A stretch of 36,950 bases of DNA from Streptomyces mutomycini (GTDB lineage Bacteria; Actinomycetota; Actinomycetes; Streptomycetales; Streptomycetaceae). The position numbers and the translations under genes are program-made. The DNA is taken from assembly GCF_001700505.1 (NCBI RefSeq), contig NZ_MAPV01000035.1, positions 1-36,950 on the forward strand, given 5' to 3'. The notes below the pieces were generated by a model. It saw only the letters and a list, made by a program, of their open reading frames with translations. It was not told the origin of the DNA and did no database searches. Each line of letters starts with the position of its first letter. Positions within the stretch are counted from its first letter, which is position 1. Shown one piece after another: positions 21,565 to 28,857 of the stretch.

Positions 21565-22797
21565 ATGGACGGTGGCCTTGATCGCCGAGGTTGGCTCCCC
21601 TGCTACCTCAGCGGGGCGGTGTTCGCCGTGTGCATGGCGGGGACCACCCTGCCGACGCCTCTCTACAGCCTCTACCAGGACAAGCTCGGGTTCTCCGAGC
21701 TGACGGTGACCGTGGTGTACGCCGTGTACGCCTTCGGTGTCATCGGGGTGCTGCTGCTGGCGGGAAACGCCTCCGACGCGGTGGGCAGACGCCCTGTGCT
21801 GCTGTGGGGCCTGGGCTGTGCGGCGGCGAGCGCCGTCTGCTTCCTGTGCGCCACCGCTCTGGGCTGGCTCTACGCGGGGCGGCTGCTGTCGGGCCTGTCG
21901 GCCGGCCTGTTCACCGGGGCGGCCACCGCGTACGTCATGGAGCTTGCGCCCGGCAAGGGCTCGCCCAGGGCCTCGTTCGTGGCGACGGCGGCCAACATGG
22001 GCGGCCTGGGCTGCGGCCCGCTGCTGGCCGGAGTCCTCGCGCAGTACGCGCCCTGGCCGCTGCACCTGCCGTTCGTCGTGCACCTGGTGCTGCTGGCCGT
22101 CTCGGCGGTCGTCCTGTTCCGCCTGCGGGAGACCGTGGGCGAGCGGCGGCCCCTGAGCGCGGTCCGCCCGCAGCGGCCAGGGCTGCCGCCCGAGGTCCGG
22201 GCGGTGTTCGGACCGGCGGCGCTCGCTTCCTTCGTCGGGTTCGCGCTGTTCGGGGTGTTCACCTCGGTCAGCCCGGCGTTCCTCGCCCAGTTCCTGGACG
22301 TGGACAACCACGCGGTGAGCGGGCTGATCGTCGCGCTGGCCTTCTTCGCCTCGATCGCCGGTCAGTCGGTGGTCGGCCGGATCGGTGAGCGGCGGTCCCT
22401 GCCGCTGGGCTGCGCCGGCCTCCTCGGCGGACTGGCGCTGCTCGCGGCCGCACTGTGGTGGCAGATGCTGCCCCTGGTCGTGCTGAGCGCACTGCTCGGC
22501 GGCGGGGGCCAGGGGCTGGCCTTCAGGGCGGCCCTGTCCCAAGTGGCCGCGGCATCACCCGCGGACCGTCGGGCGGCGGTCATCTCGGCACTGTTCGTGG
22601 TGGCGTACGCGGGCATCTCGCTGCCGGTGATCGGAGTGGGCGTCCTCTCCGGTCACATCGGCCTCCAGGACGCGGGGCTGATCTTCATCGCGTGCATGGC
22701 CGCCCTGGTCATCTGTGCCGGCGCCTACCTGCTGCGACTCCCGGCCGAGGACGGGACGTCAACTGTCCGACGAACCCGCGAGCAGCGTTCCCGCTGA
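21565..22797 (+). CDS. Major facilitator superfamily transporter
   Basis: 410 aa with about 12 hydrophobic segments, in the pattern of drug:H+ antiporter or efflux-type MFS proteins. The loop between helices 2 and 3 has the motif-A-like sequence GNASDAVGRRPVLLWG, and the YAGRLLSGLSAGLFTGAAT region corresponds to helix 4 and its loop. The ATG start lacks a ribosome site, but TAGCGT ends 6-7 nt upstream, so a leaderless message is plausible. The substrate cannot be predicted. It is the last of the plus-strand genes before the disturbed 22.8-25.6 kb region. Confidence 0.9.
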   Translation: MDGGLDRRGWLPCYLSGAVFAVCMAGTTLPTPLYSLYQDKLGFSELTVTVVYAVYAFGVIGVLLLAGNASDAVGRRPVLLWGLGCAAASAVCFLCATALGWLYAGRLLSGLSAGLFTGAATAYVMELAPGKGSPRASFVATAANMGGLGCGPLLAGVLAQYAPWPLHLPFVVHLVLLAVSAVVLFRLRETVGERRPLSAVRPQRPGLPPEVRAVFGPAALASFVGFALFGVFTSVSPAFLAQFLDVDNHAVSGLIVALAFFASIAGQSVVGRIGERRSLPLGCAGLLGGLALLAAALWWQMLPLVVLSALLGGGGQGLAFRAALSQVAAASPADRRAAVISALFVVAYAGISLPVIGVGVLSGHIGLQDAGLIFIACMAALVICAGAYLLRLPAEDGTSTVRRTREQRSR

Positions 22798-22881
22798 TCA
22801 CAGGGCCCGGCCGTCCGCGGCGGGTGCGACTGTCGAACGACGGCCCGGCCGAGTCCCGGTGCGGCGAGCCCGCTCGGGGCC

Positions 22882-22899
22882 CGGTGTGCCCGAGTGGCC
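22882..22899 (+). other. 18-nt copy of the tRNA-Tyr 5' half
   Basis: The plus strand here reads CGGTGTGCCCGAGTGGCC, identical to positions 25687-25670 on the minus strand, the acceptor and D-arm of tRNA-Tyr. The match ends on both sides and there is no anticodon or T-arm, so this is not a tRNA gene. Orientation is opposite to the intact gene. It could be a scar of recombination or chance; class II tRNAs share part of this stretch. The rest of 22798-22970 has only imperfect GC-rich dyads. Confidence 0.4.
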
Positions 22900-22970
22900 G
22901 TCACGTCACGTTCTCCACCTCCATCGATCGTCCGCCCCGGATCGAACGGCCGTCCGCTACCGTGGCAACT

Positions 22971-22990
22971 ACCGGACAGGGCTGTCCGGT
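22971..22990. promoter_or_regulatory. Perfect 20-bp palindrome, likely repressor operator
   Basis: accggacag gg ctgtccggt: nine-base arms with a 2-bp centre, a size typical of TetR-family operators. It lies about 110 bp upstream of the SMP-30-like gene. A -10-like TACCGT (22958-22963) just upstream would put the start inside the palindrome, but no -35 is clear. The nearest regulator gene is the TetR gene at 24078-24667; that it binds here is inference. Confidence 0.45.
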
Positions 22991-22992
22991 TG

Positions 22993-23022
22993 CTGCACGG
23001 GTGAACCCTGAAAGCCGTGCAG
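22993..23022. repeat. Second inverted repeat beside the operator-like palindrome
   Basis: CTGCACGG (22993-23000) and CCGTGCAG (23015-23022) with a 14-nt loop, two bases after the 20-bp palindrome. It may be a leader hairpin of the SMP-30-like transcript or a second protein-binding site. Confidence 0.35.
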
Positions 23023-23101
23023 GGCGCCTCCGCGCCCCCGTACGGGCGACGCTGAATTCTCGGCCGGCGGGCTCCCCGCAGACAGGAAGAGTGATCCCCC
23101 C

Positions 23102-24066
23102 ATGCGACGACTCCCGGTCCGGTCCCTCGCGGTGCTCGCCGCCGTCGGCACCCCGCAGCTTCGGACAGGACCATCCGCGCCCACCAGGTGATGCGGCTGA
23201 CGAAGGTGCACGAAGAGACCGGGATGACCCTGCTGGAGGGCCCGGCCTTCGACGAGTCCGGCGATCTGCTCGTCGTCGACGTCACCGCCCCTGCGGGGAA
23301 GCCGAAAGTCATCCGTGTCGACGTCAGGAAGAGGACGGCACAGGCGGTCCATACGGACGGGCGAGGGGCTTACACGTCGGCACAGTTCAGCCCGCACGAC
23401 GGCCGCCTCTACCTGACCGACTACGCCCACGGTGAGGTCGTCAGCCTGGCCCCGGACGGAAGCGACCCGCGGACCTTCTTCTCCGGAGATGTCGACGGAG
23501 CGCGGATGAACCCCGACGACATCGCCTTCGACGAGGAGGGCAACCTGTACGTCAGCGACTCACGCGGCCTGTCCACAGGCGATGCGCACGGGCGTGTGGT
23601 GCGGATCGAGCGGGACGGCGAGAAGGCCACCGTGCTGGCCGAGGGGCTCGCCGCGACGAACGGGATCTCCTTCGACGCGGACTACGCGGGATTGTGGATC
23701 AGCGAGCTGACGCAGAACCGGATCTCGTACCTCCGGCTCGACGGAAAGGGCGGAGTCGCTTCCCGGCACACCGCCGTCCGTGTGGACGGCGGAATCGCCC
23801 AGACCGACTCGATCGCCGTGGACGCGGACGGCAACCTCTACCAGGCGCTGCACGGCCGAGCGGCCATGGCCGTGTACGACAAACACGGCGAGCGCCTGGC
23901 GACCGTCGAGGTCCCCGCGCGCGCCAAGGGGCTCGAGTCTGCGACGAACGTGGCGATCACACCCGGCGGGACCAAGGCGTACATGACCGTCAGCGGACCG
24001 GCCGGCGGATACCTGTACACCTTCGACGCACTGGCGAAGGGGGTCCGGCAGTCCAACGGCGGCTGA
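23102..24066 (+). pseudogene. SMP-30/gluconolactonase-like secreted protein, frameshifted in the signal peptide
   Basis: The ATG at 23102 opens a signal peptide (MRRLPVRSLAVLAAVGTP) whose frame ends at a TGA at 23189. The mature protein continues in another frame from about 23155 (AASDRTIRAHQVMRL). Adding one C to the CCCC run at 23151-23154 joins them into one protein of about 320 aa. The beta-propeller domain shows GPAFDESGDLLVVDV, NPDDIAFDEEGNLYVSD, ATNGISFDADYAGLWISE and SATNVAITPGGTKAYMTVSG, as in SMP-30/gluconolactonase/LRE proteins. A GTG at 23188 could give a 292-aa cytoplasmic form. No useful ribosome site favours it. The family hydrolyses lactones; the substrate here is unknown. Confidence 0.75.
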
Positions 24067-24077
24067 CACCCCCGCTC

Positions 24078-24667
24078 TCACCCCTCGAAAGGCCGCACCG
24101 GCCCCACCTCGACGCCGAGCAGCCGCCAGGCCGCTACCGCGCGGTGCTCCCGCACCTCGCGTGTGGGGCCGCCGACGGCGCCGGAGACCATGGCAACGGC
24201 GAGCATGAGGCCGTCCGGCGCACTCAGCCGGTGCCCCTCCGGCAGGAGCCGCCGCAGAGCGGACTCGACCCGGCCCGACAGGACCAGGGCGTGCGCGAGA
24301 GCTTCCGTGTGGCCGGTGGCCCCGTTGGCGTGCAACAGGCCCAGGAACGCCGCCGACTCCGTCAGGTGCCAGGTCAGCACGCCGAGGACGTCGGCGAAGG
24401 CCGCGTCCTCGGCGGCGGCCGCCTGTTCGACCTGCCGTACGTTCTCCTCCAGGACGGCGATCGCCACGGCCGTACGTCGGGAAAATGCCGGTACAGGACT
24501 CCTTGCCCGACCCCCGCACGACGGGCTATCGCGGAAAGCGGAGCGTCCAGCCCGTGGGTCGCGTAGATCTCCCGCGCGGCGACGATCAGAGCGTCCCGAT
24601 TGCGGGCTGCCACCTTGGGCCCGTGGTTCGCGGGCCGCCGCTCGGCGGGCTCAAGGGGCTGGGCCAT
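24078..24667 (-). pseudogene. TetR-family transcriptional regulator, single-base frameshift
   Basis: The N-terminal DNA-binding domain starts at the ATG at 24667 and runs through IVAAREIYATHGLDAPLSAI, then ARRAGVGQGVLYRHFPD, a normal TetR helix-turn-helix. It then changes frame: from VAIAVLEENVRQVEQ on, the ligand-binding domain is in a second frame ending at 24078. One missing base at about 24476 explains this; with an extra G there on the plus strand the protein reads HFPDRTAVAIAVLEEN. The restored length is about 196 aa, normal for the family. As sequenced, the product would be a 97-aa HTH fragment. It converges on the SMP-30-like gene, 11 bp from its stop. This is either a real mutation or a sequencing error. 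Confidence 0.8.
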
Positions 24668-25000
24668 CCCGAAAGGCTACCGGCCGCCCTCCGGGGGCGG
24701 GCCTCCGCCGGCGGAGCCCTTGACGCCTGCGTTCCGTGCACAGTCGAAGGTGACCTGGAACTTCCTGATCGACGTCATCCGGTCATCGCCTTGGCGCGAG
24801 CTGCTCACCGAGCCCCCGAAGCGGCTGACTTCACGGTGCGGCCACTGTCATGTCACGAACGTGTCCTGAGCGCGATCAAGAGGCAACTGGTGCGACCGCA
24901 TCGGCCATCCTGCGGGACGGAAAGCCACACGGACACAGTCGCCCAGCTCGCTCGCTCGCTACCCAGGGGCGACAGCCCCACGCAGAGGACAGACACCAGC
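24668..25000. other. Intergenic region between TetR and the lipoprotein gene
   Basis: 333 bp with no gene recognised. Short open frames are present on both strands but have no ribosome site or family resemblance. TTGACG (24720-24725) could be a -35 without a matching -10. An imperfect dyad (gtcgccc near 24948 and ggggcgac near 24966) precedes the lipoprotein start. Base composition is lower in GC than the flanking genes between about 24740 and 24900. Confidence 0.4.
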
Positions 25001-25408
25001 ATGCGCATTCGGAAGATCTCGGTAATGACCACGGCCGTGGTGGCCCTCGGCCTGGCACTGACGGCATGTAACGATGGCGCCGACAACGCTTCCTCCGTCA
25101 CCAGCAGTGCATCAGCAGAGGCCGCGAGCACCCCCCAGTCCGACCCTGCGAGGAGCACGACTTCGGAAACGCCCGCCCAGTCCGACGAGAAGTGCACCGA
25201 CCAGGTCGACTACGCGGGCGACCCGCGGCCCAACGCCGAGATCAACTCCATCGGCGAGAACACAGGCACCTGCCCGCCGGTCCAGAAGTCACCGTCCGAC
25301 GAGAAGTGCACCGACCAGCTCGACTACGCAGGCGACCCGCGGCCCAACGCCGAGATCAACTCCATCGGCGAGAACACAGGCACCTGCCCGCCGGTCGAGC
25401 CGAAGTGA
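25001..25408 (+). CDS. Small secreted lipoprotein with two near-identical 34-residue repeats
   Basis: 135 aa from the ATG at 25001. A lipoprotein signal peptide (MRIRKISVMTTAVVALGLA) ends in the lipobox LTAC, with Cys23 as the lipidated residue. A Ser/Ala/Thr-rich linker follows to about residue 60. Two copies of a domain then occupy residues 61-94 and 99-132, each starting SDEKCTDQ, containing DYAGDPRPNAEINSIGENTG and ending TCPPV, with two cysteines per copy that could pair. The copies differ at one residue (Val/Leu). The ribosome site is weak (GAGGAC about 12 nt upstream). The family is not recognised. Location: outer face of the membrane, by the lipobox. Confidence 0.8.
   Translation: MRIRKISVMTTAVVALGLALTACNDGADNASSVTSSASAEAASTPQSDPARSTTSETPAQSDEKCTDQVDYAGDPRPNAEINSIGENTGTCPPVQKSPSDEKCTDQLDYAGDPRPNAEINSIGENTGTCPPVEPK
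25181..25396 (+). repeat. 102-bp tandem coding duplication
   Basis: Unit 1 is 25181-25282 and unit 2 is 25295-25396, separated by 12 bp (QKSP). By eye they differ at only two bases: one changes Val to Leu, the other is silent. Near identity at third codon positions points to recent duplication or ongoing gene conversion. Confidence 0.9.
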
Positions 25409-25555
25409 ATAGCTGACCGTCGCTGAAGCCGGGCAGCGCCGGACCCTCCCATCGTGGTCTGGAGGCAGTACGGCGCTTCCGTGCGATGCGGGTGAGACAA
25501 CGCGGGATACAGAGGCCGATCGGCGCACTCCGCGGCCCCGCGTGCACACACGCAG

Positions 25556-25598
25556 AAACCCCGCCCGACCTGCGGTTGAAGCAGGTCGGACGGGGTTT
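25556..25598 (-). terminator. Strong hairpin terminator after tRNA-Tyr
   Basis: 18-base arms (25556-25573 and 25581-25598) with one mismatch and a 7-nt loop, aaaccccg at one end and cggggttt at the other, so it can serve transcripts from both sides: tRNA-Tyr on the minus strand, 10 bp away, and the lipoprotein gene on the plus strand. The stretch 25409-25555 between holds nothing recognised. Confidence 0.88.
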
Positions 25599-25607
25599 CC
25601 CGTCCTG

Positions 25608-25689
<82 letters not shown>

Positions 25690-25853
25690 TGGAACGACGC
25701 CTCGGATCCCGGTTGGGGGCTCCTTGGCGACGACGTAAACGATACCTGATGCCCAGGGGTGCTACGCCACCTGATTGATCAGCACCGGGTGCGCGCGACG
25801 GTGGCTAGGCTTTGGGCCGTACCCAACGCATACGACGCAAGGAGCCACACGTC

Positions 25854-26342
25854 ATGGCCGACTCCAGTTTCGACATCGTCTCGAAGGTCGAGCGGCAGGA
25901 GGTCGACAACGCCCTCAACCAGGCCGCCAAGGAGATCTCCCAGCGCTACGACTTCAAGGGCACGGGGGCATCGATCGCCTGGTCCGGCGAGAAGATCCTT
26001 ATGGAGGCGAACGGCGAGGAGCGGGTCAAGGCGATCCTCGACATCTTCCAGTCCAAGCTGATCAAGCGCGGGATCTCCCTGAAGTCGCTGGACGCGGGCG
26101 AGCCGCAGCTTTCCGGCAAGGAGTACAAGATCTTCGCCACGATCGAGGAGGGCATCTCCCAGGAGAACGCCAAGAAGGTGGCGAAGATCATCCGCGATGA
26201 GGGCCCGAAGGGCGTCAAGGCGCTGGTCCAGGGCGACGAGCTGCGGGTCAGCTCGAAGAGCCGCGACGACCTGCAGACCGTGCAGGCGCTGATCAAGGGC
26301 AAGGACCTCGACTTCGCGGTGCAGTTCGCCAACTACCGCTAA
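25854..26342 (+). CDS. yajQ: YajQ-family nucleotide-binding protein
   Basis: 162 aa from the ATG at 25854, with AAGGAG 9 nt upstream and a TAGGCT -10-like hexamer further up (25805-25810). Family signatures: [20 protein letters not shown] at the N-terminus, [27 protein letters not shown] and AVQFANYR at the C-terminus. It has two ferredoxin-like domains, and members bind nucleotides; a Xanthomonas member is a cyclic-di-GMP effector. The role in actinobacteria is not settled. It is a monocistronic gene with its own hairpin downstream, divergent from tRNA-Tyr. Confidence 0.96.
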   Translation: MADSSFDIVSKVERQEVDNALNQAAKEISQRYDFKGTGASIAWSGEKILMEANGEERVKAILDIFQSKLIKRGISLKSLDAGEPQLSGKEYKIFATIEEGISQENAKKVAKIIRDEGPKGVKALVQGDELRVSSKSRDDLQTVQALIKGKDLDFAVQFANYR

Positions 26343-26379
26343 GCGGTCCGCTGCCGAGTGCAGCGGGTCGTGGACGAGG

Positions 26380-26415
26380 CGGGGCGGGGCGTGCCGGTCG
26401 GCATGACCCGCCCCG
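26380..26415. terminator. Hairpin between yajQ and the GlsB-like gene
   Basis: Arms 26380-26396 and 26399-26415 (cggggcggg base, ccg apex) pair with two internal mismatches, located between the convergent stops at 26342 and 26449. No T-tract. Confidence 0.65.
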
Positions 26416-26448
26416 TTGCCATGTCCGACGGAGCTGTGCGGGAGCGGT

Positions 26449-26721
26449 TCAGCGGCGGTCGCGGGAGTTGCCGAAGAGCAGCCGGTAGGCGATCAGCAGG
26501 ACGAGGGACCCGGCGATGGCGGCGACCCAGGTGGCCGTGTCGTAGAAGTCCGTGCTGATGGGCCGGTCGAGGAATCGGGACGACAGCCAGCCACCGAGGA
26601 AGGCACCCACGATGCCGATGAGGGTCGTGCCGATGATGCCGCCGGGGTCACGGCCCGGCAGAAGAAACTTGGCTATGGCGCCGGCCAGCAGCCCCAGGAT
26701 TATCCAGCTGATGATGCTCAT
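26449..26721 (-). CDS. GlsB/YeaQ/YmgE-family small membrane protein
   Basis: 90 aa from the ATG at 26721 (MSIISWIILGLLAGAIAKF), with GGTAGG about 9 nt upstream; the in-frame ATG at 26754 adds 11 atypical residues. Three hydrophobic segments are seen, with the glycine-rich PGRDPGGIIGTTLIGIVGAF core characteristic of the family once called transglycosylase-associated. Members are induced by stress in several bacteria, but their molecular function is unclear. It lies 82 bp downstream of the YccF gene in the same direction. Confidence 0.93.
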   Translation of the reverse strand: MSIISWIILGLLAGAIAKFLLPGRDPGGIIGTTLIGIVGAFLGGWLSSRFLDRPISTDFYDTATWVAAIAGSLVLLIAYRLLFGNSRDRR

Positions 26722-26802
26722 GTCCGCGAACCTACCCGTCACTTGTTCCTGCAAGCCAAGACGCCTGCGGGGACGGGTACGGTTGCCGGCCGGGCTATCC
26801 GT

Positions 26803-27195
26803 CTAGCGGGTGGCGAACGGCTGGTCCGTGCGGACGATCTCCTTGCCGAAGGGCATCAGCGAGACCGGGAGGAGCTTGAAGTTCGCGATACCCAGCGGGA
26901 TGCCGATGATCGTGACGCACAGGGCGATGCCGGTGAAGATGTGGCCGAGCGCGAGCCACCAGCCGGCCAGGATCACCCAGAGGACGTTGCCGATGAGGGA
27001 GCCGCCCCCGGCGTCGTGACGGTCGACGACGGTGTAGCCGAAGGGCCATAGGGCGTAGACGCCTATTCGGAACGCGGCCACGCCGAAGGGGATTCCGATG
27101 ATCGTGATGCAGAGCAGGAGCCCCGCGGCCATGTAGCCGAGGAACATCCAGAGTCCGCACAGGACCAGCCATATGACGTTCAGGATTGTCTTCAC
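26803..27195 (-). CDS. YccF-domain membrane protein
   Basis: 130 aa, GTG start ([20 protein letters not shown]). It has two copies of the YccF inner-membrane domain, each with a [10 protein letters not shown] or [10 protein letters not shown] signature and a following small loop (ALWPFG, LMPFG); about four transmembrane segments. The start overlaps the htpX stop by four bases (GTGA), so it is translationally coupled to htpX. The function is unknown. Confidence 0.93.
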   Translation of the reverse strand: MKTILNVIWLVLCGLWMFLGYMAAGLLLCITIIGIPFGVAAFRIGVYALWPFGYTVVDRHDAGGGSLIGNVLWVILAGWWLALGHIFTGIALCVTIIGIPLGIANFKLLPVSLMPFGKEIVRTDQPFATR

Positions 27196-28055
27196 GGTCG
27201 ATACCCTGCCATCTGCTCGAGTCGGGCGATGCGGTCGGCCATGGGCGGGTGGGTGGAGAACATCTTGGACATGCCCTGGCCGGGACGGAACGGGTTCGCG
27301 ATCATCATGTGACTCGCGGTCTCGATCCGTGGTTCGGGTGGGAGCGGAAGCTGTCTGGTCCCGGCGTCGAGCTTGCGCAGCGCGGACGCCAGGGCGAGCG
27401 GGTCGCCGGTGAGCTGAGCCCCGGACGCGTCGGCCTGGTACTCACGGGAGCGGCTCACGGCGAGCTGGATCACGGAGGCGGCGAGGGGGCCGAGGATCAT
27501 GACCAGCAGCATCCCCAGGATGCCGGGGCCCTCGTCGTCGTCCGACCGGCCCAAGGGGATGAGCCACGCGAAGTTGACCAGGAACATGACCACCGAGGCG
27601 AGGGCGCCCGCGACGGACGAGATGAGGATGTCGCGGTTGTAGACGTGGCTCAGCTCGTGGCCGAGGACCCCGCGCAGTTCGCGCTCGTCGAGGATCTGGA
27701 GGATCCCCTCGGTGCAGCACACGGCGGCGTTGCGTGGGTTGCGGCCGGTGGCGAAGGCATTGGGTGCCTGGGTCGGGGAGATGTAGAGCCGGGGCATGGG
27801 CTGGCGGGCCGCCGTCGAGAGTTCCCGGACGGTGCGGTAGAGCTGCGGGGCCTCGAATTCGCTGACCGGGCGTGCCCTCATGGCGCGCAGGGCGAGCTTG
27901 TCGCTGTTCCAGTACGCGTAGGCGTTGGTGGCGAGCGCGACGAGGAGGGCCACGATGAGGCCGGTCCGTCCGAAGAAGCTGCCGATGACGATGATGAGGG
28001 CCGAGAGGCCCCCGAGGAGTACAGCGGTTTTCAGCCCGTTGTGCCGGCGGTGCAC
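27192..28055 (-). CDS. htpX: Membrane zinc metalloprotease HtpX
   Basis: Heat-shock-type M48 protease that degrades damaged membrane proteins in the cytoplasmic membrane. 287 aa, GTG start ([16 protein letters not shown]), with GGAGGG about 7 nt upstream. Two N-terminal transmembrane segments (about residues 9-45) precede the [17 protein letters not shown] segment; the zinc motif HELSH is at residues 133-137, followed by two more transmembrane segments and the [12 protein letters not shown] motif with the third ligand Glu. The C-terminus has [17 protein letters not shown], as in the family. It is followed by a coupled YccF gene and preceded by a 20-bp palindrome. Confidence 0.97.
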   Translation of the reverse strand: MHRRHNGLKTAVLLGGLSALIIVIGSFFGRTGLIVALLVALATNAYAYWNSDKLALRAMRARPVSEFEAPQLYRTVRELSTAARQPMPRLYISPTQAPNAFATGRNPRNAAVCCTEGILQILDERELRGVLGHELSHVYNRDILISSVAGALASVVMFLVNFAWLIPLGRSDDDEGPGILGMLLVMILGPLAASVIQLAVSRSREYQADASGAQLTGDPLALASALRKLDAGTRQLPLPPEPRIETASHMMIANPFRPGQGMSKMFSTHPPMADRIARLEQMAGYRP

Positions 28056-28101
28056 GGTACGCCCTCCAAGTGGTGCAGCAGGGGAACCCTTGCTCGGTGG
28101 T

Positions 28102-28121
28102 GCTCCACTCCCCAGTGGAGC
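28102..28121. promoter_or_regulatory. Palindrome upstream of htpX, possible operator
   Basis: gctccact cccc agtggagc: eight-base arms with a 4-bp centre, 47 bp upstream of the htpX GTG. A TTGACC -35-like hexamer on the minus strand (28137-28132) lies 10 bp upstream of it, so a protein bound here would cover the promoter spacer and -10. It does not match the CIRCE or HAIR heat-shock operators as I remember them. Confidence 0.4.
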
Positions 28122-28191
28122 CTCCCTTACGGGTCAACGCGAGGCGACGAGAGCTAGTTCCCTTGTGCGAGGTGGCCGGGGGCACATGCGG

Positions 28192-28221
28192 CAGGGGCGG
28201 ATCCGGGTGGATCCGCCCCTG
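28192..28221. terminator. Hairpin between mscL and htpX
   Basis: Perfect 13-bp stem (28192-28204 and 28209-28221, loop gggt) about 54 bp past the mscL stop. No T-tract; probably ends the mscL transcript. Confidence 0.65.
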
Positions 28222-28274
28222 GGCCGTACGGGTGGAGGTGTCCGCGCGGGCCTGTACGGGCCGGCGGACGCGGG

Positions 28275-28739
28275 TCAGCGCTGGGCGGGGAGTCCCGCGA
28301 GCGCACGGGCCTCGGCGTCCGGCTCGACGTCGCTGGTGCAGTGGCCGCAGCGGGTGGCGATGGAGGGGATCTCGGTGAAGCAGCGGGGGCAGTCACGCAG
28401 GGCGGCCTTGATGTCGGCCTTCTGCTCCTCCTCCTTCGCGGTGAAGCGGTTCTGCACCTTGGCCATGGGCAGGACGACCAGGAAGTAGAGGACCGCCGCG
28501 GTGATGAGGAAGGCGATCGCGGCGCTGACGAAGAGCCCGTACGGGAACTTCACGCCGTCGATGCTGTAGGACGCCTTGGTGAAGTCGCCGGTGCCACGGG
28601 TGAAGACTCCGATCAGCGGAACGATGAACGCGTTGCTGAAGCCGGTGACCACGGCGGTGAAGGCGGCACCGACGGCGAGGCCGATGGCCATCGAGATGAC
28701 GTTCCCGCGGAGGATGAAGTCCTTGAACCCGTTCAGCAC
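28275..28739 (-). CDS. mscL: Large-conductance mechanosensitive channel MscL with C-terminal zinc ribbon
   Basis: Pore-forming channel that opens under membrane tension to release solutes on osmotic downshock. 154 aa from the GTG at 28739 (VLNGFKDFILRGNVISMAIG), with GAGGAG about 9 nt upstream; longer in-frame starts have no support. TM1 (VISMAIGLAVGAAFTAVV) and TM2 (GLFVSAAIAFLITAAVLYFL) are typical. After the charged C-terminal helix (NRFTAKEEEQKADIKAAL) come Cys117, Cys120, Cys131 and Cys134 in CPRC and CGHC pairs, a zinc-ribbon-like knot followed by an acidic tail. E. coli MscL lacks it. It lies 118 bp downstream of nuoN without a strong terminator between, so read-through is possible. 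Confidence 0.94.
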   Translation of the reverse strand: MLNGFKDFILRGNVISMAIGLAVGAAFTAVVTGFSNAFIVPLIGVFTRGTGDFTKASYSIDGVKFPYGLFVSAAIAFLITAAVLYFLVVLPMAKVQNRFTAKEEEQKADIKAALRDCPRCFTEIPSIATRCGHCTSDVEPDAEARALAGLPAQR

Positions 28740-28857
28740 CGCTCTGGCTCCTCTGTTCTCTTCTTGTGCGTGCTCGTCCCGCGCCCCTGTCTTCGCGAGG
28801 CGTGCACACACGACCATGCCCTGTGCGTGGCTGCAGGGGCAAGCTCGCCGTACCTGG

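Noticed and set aside
20794..22542. Long minus-strand open frame opposite the DedA and MFS genes
   Set aside because: It spans two convincing plus-strand genes and is His/Gln/Arg-rich low complexity, typical of an antisense frame.
22882..22899. A tRNA gene or pseudogene
   Set aside because: Only 18 nt match; anticodon and T arms are missing, so it is reported only as a sequence match.
24600..24869. Possible small gene between TetR and the lipoprotein
   Set aside because: An 89-codon frame exists but begins inside the TetR coding region, has no ribosome site and resembles nothing known.
25181..25396. CRISPR-like or satellite repeat
   Set aside because: The two copies are in-frame protein repeats of 102 bp with a 12-bp spacer; there are no short repeats with unique spacers anywhere in the window.
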